Source: JAJYBV01 sp021812265 (GTDB lineage: Bacteria > Chloroflexota > Ktedonobacteria > Ktedonobacterales > JACDGC01). From it: 11,786 bases of DNA. The notes beneath the pieces were generated by a model, which did no database searches, was not told the origin of the DNA, and saw only the letters and a program-made list of their open reading frames with translations. Positions within the stretch are counted from its first letter, which is position 1, and each line of letters opens with the position of its first letter. A program made the position numbers and the translations under genes. The stretch is from NCBI GenBank assembly GCA_027459525.1, contig DAIDIC010000030.1, positions 1 through 11,786 of the forward strand, given 5' to 3'. Shown here piece by piece: positions 8,369 to 11,786 of the stretch.

Positions 8369-9766
8369 ATGGATTTAGTGTATGACGCGCAAAAACTTAT
8401 AAAAGGCCTAATATACCTATTTCGTTTGACGATGAGTCAGTATTCATGTTATCTTCAGGCTACGATATTAGCAAGAAAGCAGGGGGAGTTTGTGGCTTCG
8501 CAAACACACAATACATTATTTACACCTATTACAAGCAGCCGCAAAGGGTATGCATACCTATTTGGAAAACTTTTTGCTGCTTTCTTTATAGCGCTGATTG
8601 TTATCTTTACAGCAGGGCTGAATCATTCGGCGTATGGTTTTGTTATTTGGGGTGGCGCCGGCGGTGGCAATCCATCACTAACCATCAGCTCTCCTAATCC
8701 GCCGGAAGGCCCGGCAGGCGCTGCCGTTATTGTCACTGCAGATAATATTACTCCGGGGCAAACAATCAGTGTGAGTGTCGGATCTGCATCGGGCGGATGC
8801 GCAAGCGCCGTGCCGATTAATGGAGCGGCAGGCGCCGCCAACGCCTCAGGATCCGTGCAAATCAGTTTCCCGTGGCCGTCTTTGGCGACTGGAACCTATC
8901 CGGTATGCGCGTTTGGAGGAAATATTTCCTCTGCCGGGTTACAGTCAGTTAATTCATTTCAAGAATTAAGCTCGGCCGGCCCAACGCTCAGCGTGCCTTC
9001 ACAGGCGCAAAGCGGACAGCAGATTGCTATAACCGGAGCAAATTGGCTGCCCGGAGGCACAGTTGTACAAATTCTTTATGGCCCGGCCGGCGGCAACGGA
9101 TGTTCCGCCGTATTGGGAACCATTACTTCCGCCGCCGATGGCACATTAAGCGGCGCGGTTACAACGCCGGCCAGCGCATCTGCCGAAAATATTCTTATTA
9201 CTGCGGTCAGCCCGATAAATACTTGTTCCGGTCCGGTTCCGTCAACGTTGAAAGCGACGGCGCAAGTTACTCTTACACAAGCTCCGACAGTTACACCAAC
9301 AGCGACTTCCAGAGCGGCAGCAACTGCAACGCCACAAGTTACCGCTACGGGGACACCCGGTGTCCCGCCGACACAAACAGCAACAGCGCGCCCAACACAA
9401 ACACCGGCGGCAAACCCAACAGCAACACCCGCATCTGGCGCTACAAAGCCAAAACAGCCGCAAACATTGCCATTGTGGCCATTGCTGCTGTTATTACTGC
9501 TGTTGCTGTTATTATTAGCAGGATTGTTATTGTTGCTGGCGAGGCGACGTAACGAAGAAGTTATTGTTACCGAAGATGAAATTACCAGTCAAATCGACAC
9601 CGCAGCGGTAGCGCCGATGAACGGGTACACATTTATTCGCGCGGTTCGGGTAACCACGCAGGTGGTCAGCCGGGCAAATGGGCGCACACTGCGAATGCGC
9701 GCTCACGATTTTGATGAATTTGCAGACGCATCCGGAAATATTATGCGCAGACCACGTAATCCTTAA
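8369..9766 (+). CDS. Single-pass surface protein: two Ig-like repeats, Pro/Thr stalk, poly-Leu membrane helix
   Basis: No family recognised. The 465-residue protein has a hydrophobic export segment (about 68-82, LFAAFFIALIVIFTAG) and two related beta-type repeats (about 102-202 and 204-303) sharing G-x-x-I/V-x-V/I-T-x-x-N-x-x-P-G-x-T. Each repeat has a Cys pair (144/180 and 245/286) suited to a disulfide. A Thr/Pro/Ala stalk (305-355) follows, then a membrane helix with 12 consecutive Leu (372-383), ARRR as stop-transfer and a 71-residue cytoplasmic tail. Expected topology: N-terminal part outside, tail inside. The start is uncertain. The ATG at 8369 has AGGGA 9 nt upstream and lies below the divergent promoter; a GTG at 8492 after AGGGGGAG would give a more ordinary signal peptide (425 residues); the GTG at 8294 lies upstream of the promoter and is unlikely. 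The next gene has the same plan, probably in one operon. Confidence 0.8.
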   Translation: MDLVYDAQKLIKGLIYLFRLTMSQYSCYLQATILARKQGEFVASQTHNTLFTPITSSRKGYAYLFGKLFAAFFIALIVIFTAGLNHSAYGFVIWGGAGGGNPSLTISSPNPPEGPAGAAVIVTADNITPGQTISVSVGSASGGCASAVPINGAAGAANASGSVQISFPWPSLATGTYPVCAFGGNISSAGLQSVNSFQELSSAGPTLSVPSQAQSGQQIAITGANWLPGGTVVQILYGPAGGNGCSAVLGTITSAADGTLSGAVTTPASASAENILITAVSPINTCSGPVPSTLKATAQVTLTQAPTVTPTATSRAAATATPQVTATGTPGVPPTQTATARPTQTPAANPTATPASGATKPKQPQTLPLWPLLLLLLLLLLLLAGLLLLLARRRNEEVIVTEDEITSQIDTAAVAPMNGYTFIRAVRVTTQVVSRANGRTLRMRAHDFDEFADASGNIMRRPRNP

Positions 9767-9853
9767 ATGTTATTCTGATTATTGCGAATATGGTCTGTTT
9801 TATTTCGGCATAATATACAACATTATATTTTGACCTACGGAAAGGCAGGAATT

Positions 9854-10348
9854 ATGAATCGTTCACGCAGTTTCAAAGCGATTATCATTTCGTTTGCCGG
9901 GGCCGCGGCAATTATTGCCGGTCTGGTGTTTTCACTGCATGGCGCCGGTGTTTTGGCCGGCGGCTATAGCCCCCAGCCAACTTCAACAACTATGCCGGCG
10001 CCAACAGCTACGGCTACATTAGCGCCAACGGCAACCACTGCGCCCGCGCCAACAGCTACAATTGCCGCAACCGCAACTACCGCGCCAACGGCCACACCTA
10101 CCACACCGCCAACCAACCCGGGGCCACCGGTTCCATGCAATCCATTGAACCCAAACTGCAACGCAGGACCGATACCGGAATGGGTGCTATGCCTATTATT
10201 GCTGTTATTGCTCTTGTTATTGATTTTGTTGATTGTAGCGTTAGTGCGGCGCAATAATAACAGAAACTCAAATACAGCAAATAATCAGCCGCCTGCCGCC
10301 GGAAGCGGAAATCCGCCCAGCCAGAACAATCCGCCCGCAAACAGTTAG
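9854..10348 (+). CDS. Small single-pass surface protein with Pro-Thr-Ala-Thr stalk and poly-Leu membrane helix
   Basis: No family recognised. The 164-residue protein has a signal peptide at 1-35 (basic start MNRSRSFK, then a hydrophobic core ending near GAGVLAG). A stalk of about 45 residues made of P-T-A-T and A-P-T-A type units (41-85) follows, then a short Pro/Asn segment with C-N-P-L-N-P-N-C (95-102) next to the membrane. The membrane helix is LCL followed by more Leu (10 in a row, 114-123), ending in VRR. A polar Asn/Pro tail of about 30 residues closes it. It lacks the folded repeats of the preceding protein but copies the rest of its plan. The start was chosen at 9854 because AGGA lies 5 nt upstream and the signal peptide begins there; an upstream in-frame start (9782) would bury it. 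The gene lies 87 bp after the previous one and before a strong terminator. Confidence 0.8.
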   Translation: MNRSRSFKAIIISFAGAAAIIAGLVFSLHGAGVLAGGYSPQPTSTTMPAPTATATLAPTATTAPAPTATIAATATTAPTATPTTPPTNPGPPVPCNPLNPNCNAGPIPEWVLCLLLLLLLLLLILLIVALVRRNNNRNSNTANNQPPAAGSGNPPSQNNPPANS

Positions 10349-10390
10349 CTATTTGCAAAAAACACTGCCAGCAAAATGCGCAGAGATGAG

Positions 10391-10421
10391 GAACCGGAGT
10401 AGTAACTCCGGTTCTTTTTTT
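10391..10421 (+). terminator. Rho-independent terminator of the surface-protein unit
   Basis: GAACCGGAGT (10391-10400) pairs perfectly over 10 bp with ACTCCGGTTC (10405-10414), with a 4-nt AGTA loop, followed at once by seven T. It lies 42 bp past the stop at 10348. There is no T-run on the minus strand side, so it acts in one direction. Confidence 0.95.
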
Positions 10422-10439
10422 ATGCTGGCCGCGAGTGGA

Positions 10440-10652
10440 TTATTTTTTTGAACTGCGCGTGTTTATATGAAAAGGAAAATACAGCGGACAAAAACCAATA
10501 ACAGCTGTTACCAGCAAAATAACCGCTAGAACTCCTCCAATTATCTGCAAAACAAGTGATCCACCGAGAAATGTAAACACGCCAACTCCCAAAATTGCTC
10601 CGATGATGAATCGTATAATACGGTCTAAACCGCCTTCATTTTGTGGAAACAT
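10440..10652 (-). CDS. YgaP-like (DUF2892) two-helix membrane protein
   Basis: A 70-residue protein matching the pattern of the DUF2892 family (the transmembrane part of YgaP). It begins N-E-G-G-L-D-R-I-I-R, followed by two membrane helices (about 12-29 and 33-55), and the end T-A-V-I-G-F-C-P-L-Y-F-P-F-H-I-N-T fits the family's conserved TxxxGFCPLY..T ending. In some relatives this domain follows a rhodanese domain; here it stands alone, which is also common. Function is unknown, though links to sulfur chemistry are suggested for the rhodanese fusions. The ATG at 10652 was chosen because it places N-E-G near the start as in relatives; an ATG at 10673 would add seven residues. AAGGGA lies 12 nt upstream, rather far. 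It is divergent from the sigma factor gene. Confidence 0.8.
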   Translation of the reverse strand: MFPQNEGGLDRIIRFIIGAILGVGVFTFLGGSLVLQIIGGVLAVILLVTAVIGFCPLYFPFHINTRSSKK

Positions 10653-10747
10653 AACACATGTATATCCCTTCATAACAATATGGTTAAATACCTGTAATTC
10701 GGAAAGATGAACCTATATCAATTTGCTTTTCCGCCTTTTGAAAAAGC

Positions 10748-10753
10748 TATAAT
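10748..10753 (+). promoter_or_regulatory. Possible -10 box of the ECF sigma operon
   Basis: A perfect TATAAT. The nearest -35-like sequence (TTGCTT, 10723-10728) is weak and 19 nt away. An alternative is an ECF-type -35 (TTGAAAC, 10781-10787) with a poor -10 near 10805, which would fit autoregulation. The two cannot be decided from sequence alone. Confidence 0.3.
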
Positions 10754-10846
10754 CAAACTGAAAAGTTTTTCTTTCCACACTTGAAACACACAGCGCAACA
10801 AAAAGATACATATATTTTTATAGAGGATTGAGGAGATATTTTGCGC

Positions 10847-11413
10847 ATGACTGAAGAGGATACGTTGATTGAACGTTTGCGCAAAAAAGATGAAACAGCG
10901 TTCAAAGATTTATTTGAATTACATATAGACCATGTGTATCGTTTGGCGTATGGCATTCTTCAAAATGAAGATGACGCCGAAGAAACGGCTCAGCAAACAT
11001 TTATTGCCGCATATCGGGCAATTGATCGCTTTGAGCCGAAAGCAAAATTAAGCACATGGCTGTACCGAATTACCTATAATAATGCATTGAATATATTACA
11101 TCAACGCAAGCAAAACGATCCGCTGCCAGATGATGAAAGCGAAAGATTTATACCATCGTCGCTGATCGATTGGCGCTTCGAACCAGAACAATTGCTGTTA
11201 GAAGAAGAAACTCATTTGCAATTGGAAAAAGCAATTTCCACTCTTCCGCCGGCAATGCGGGCAGCGTTTATTTTACGAGACGTAGAGCAAATACCGATAC
11301 ACGAGTGCGCAGATATTCAAAATATCAGCGAAACCCTTTGCAAAACACGAACGCACCGCGCGCGGCTATTGCTACGCGAGCGGCTGAGCGAATACTTCAG
11401 TGAACGGAAATAA
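10847..11413 (+). CDS. ECF-family RNA polymerase sigma factor
   Basis: Alternative sigma-70 factor of the extracytoplasmic-function type, 188 residues, made only of regions 2 and 4. Region 2 spans about 25-90 (HIDHVYRLAYGILQ, then DDAEETAQQTFIAAYRAIDRF and STWLYRITYNNALN). Region 4 spans about 127-180 (LPPAMRAAFILRDVEQIP, then the helix-turn-helix ending KTRTHRARLLLRERL). No extra C-terminal domain is present. The ATG at 10847 has AGGAG 11 nt upstream; an in-frame TTG at 10841 has the same site at 5 nt and would add two residues, so either may be used. The following zinc-finger gene is almost certainly its anti-sigma factor. Target genes are unknown; the neighbouring surface-protein genes are a guess only. 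Confidence 0.95.
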   Translation: MTEEDTLIERLRKKDETAFKDLFELHIDHVYRLAYGILQNEDDAEETAQQTFIAAYRAIDRFEPKAKLSTWLYRITYNNALNILHQRKQNDPLPDDESERFIPSSLIDWRFEPEQLLLEEETHLQLEKAISTLPPAMRAAFILRDVEQIPIHECADIQNISETLCKTRTHRARLLLRERLSEYFSERK

Positions 11414-11418
11414 CATAT

Positions 11419-11667
11419 ATGACATGCACAGAACTTATTGAATATCTGTCACAATATATTGATCAAGAATTAGACACTGAGCTGGAAAAGGCTGCGCAAG
11501 AACACCTTGCGTCATGTCGAAATTGTTCGGTTGCGCTGGATACCACAAAAAAAACCATAACCTTAGGCAGATTAGCGCTGGCCAAACCATTAGCCGGCGC
11601 TAAACGAGAAAAATTATATGGGCGGCTAAAACAGGCGTTTGAAGATCAAACTAAAACCGGCGGCTAA
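11419..11667 (+). CDS. Zinc-finger (ZAS/zf-HC2) anti-sigma factor
   Basis: An 82-residue protein with the ZAS motif H-x3-C-x2-C (His29, Cys33, Cys36) plus Cys3 as a likely fourth zinc ligand. The spacing M-T-C-T-E-L-I-E-Y-L-S-Q-Y-I-D-x-E-L is typical of anti-sigma N-termini. The C-terminal half is charged and has no membrane segment, so it should be cytoplasmic, which in known families often goes with sensing redox or other internal signals. It begins 5 nt after the sigma factor stop with no good Shine-Dalgarno, which suggests translational coupling and balanced production. Its stop overlaps, tail to tail, the stop of the histidine kinase gene on the other strand. Confidence 0.9.
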   Translation: MTCTELIEYLSQYIDQELDTELEKAAQEHLASCRNCSVALDTTKKTITLGRLALAKPLAGAKREKLYGRLKQAFEDQTKTGG

Positions 11668-11680
11668 AACGACGCCGGTT
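11655..11680. terminator. Hairpin between convergent genes, enclosing both stop codons
   Basis: AACCGGCG (11655-11662) pairs perfectly with CGCCGGTT (11673-11680) across a 10-nt loop. The loop contains the anti-sigma stop (11665-11667) and the kinase stop on the minus strand (11664-11666). No T-run follows directly on either strand, so termination is plausible but not proven. Confidence 0.4.
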
Positions 11681-11786
11681 CAATCACTCGTTTTTCATCC
11701 GAAATTATTGTATTGGCGCTATTCCTCGCTATGGGAAGGCTGAAGGTAAATCGGGCGCCACCTTCCGCAATATTTTCTGCATAAAT
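11664..11786 (-). CDS. Sensor histidine kinase, C-terminal fragment (cut by the window edge)
   Basis: Only the last 40 residues are in the window. They read I-Y-A-E-N-I-A-E-G-G-A-R-F-T-F-S-L-P-I and then a polar tail ending in F and TAG. The E-G-G-A-R-F-T-F-S-L-P string is the end of a GHKL-type ATPase domain of sensor histidine kinases (last ATP-lid strand pair). The fragment is open to the window edge in frame with no stop. What it senses and whether a response regulator is next to it lie outside the window. Its stop codon overlaps that of the anti-sigma gene on the opposite strand. Confidence 0.7.
   Translation of the reverse strand: MYAENIAEGGARFTFSLPIARNSANTIISDEKRVIEPASF

Noticed and set aside
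9270..9430. DNA tandem repeat or CRISPR-like array
   Set aside because: The periodicity is in the protein (P/T/A units); the DNA units vary in length and codons and there are no unique spacers.
9043..9552. Overlapping open frame of 169 codons in another plus-strand frame
   Set aside because: It lies inside the surface-protein gene and exists because the repetitive stalk has few stops in any frame. It has no separate start signal.
9964..10254. Minus-strand open frame rich in Gly, Ala and Val
   Set aside because: It is the antisense reading of the Pro-Thr-Ala-Thr stalk, with no ribosome binding site and a terminator-side location.

Overview
The window is bacterial and probably from a member of the Chloroflexota. 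That assignment is an inference from three things: two surface proteins with Pro-Thr-Ala-Thr linkers of the kind common in that phylum, a 23S rRNA gene that does not follow a 16S gene (known for some Chloroflexota and a few other lineages), and moderate GC. No taxonomic marker was compared with a database.

Region 1 (1-3450, all minus strand): a complete 23S rRNA gene, about 72-3009. Its two ends pair in an extended processing stem. Upstream there is no 16S gene and no tRNA. Instead there is a purine-rich leader of about 110 nt, a near-consensus promoter (TTGACA, 17 nt, extended GATAAT), a G-quadruplex motif just upstream of it, and then the Rho-independent terminator of the preceding operon. 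The 23S gene therefore looks like its own transcription unit.

Region 2 (3418-6420, minus): a compact operon fabF-accB-truB with 18-nt gaps. It joins fatty-acid elongation (KAS II), the biotin carrier of acetyl-CoA carboxylase, and tRNA pseudouridine-55 synthase. It has a long 5' leader in which the fabF Shine-Dalgarno sequence can be paired, and it ends in a strong terminator.

Region 3 (6549-8368): an AidB-like acyl-CoA dehydrogenase on the minus strand. A 12-bp palindrome that carries a -10 box on each strand separates it from the divergent plus-strand genes.

Region 4 (8369-10421, plus): two consecutive genes for single-pass membrane proteins of the same design: export signal, extracellular Pro/Thr-rich stalk, nearly pure leucine membrane helix, Arg stop-transfer and cytoplasmic tail. 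The first also carries two Ig-like repeats outside and a 71-residue tail inside. A textbook terminator closes the unit. I recognise no named family for either protein, and this is the least explained part of the window.

Region 5 (10440-11786): a small YgaP-type (DUF2892) membrane protein on the minus strand; a divergent ECF sigma factor followed 5 nt later by a short soluble zinc-finger anti-sigma factor; and the C-terminal end of a sensor histidine kinase on the minus strand, whose stop codon overlaps that of the anti-sigma gene.
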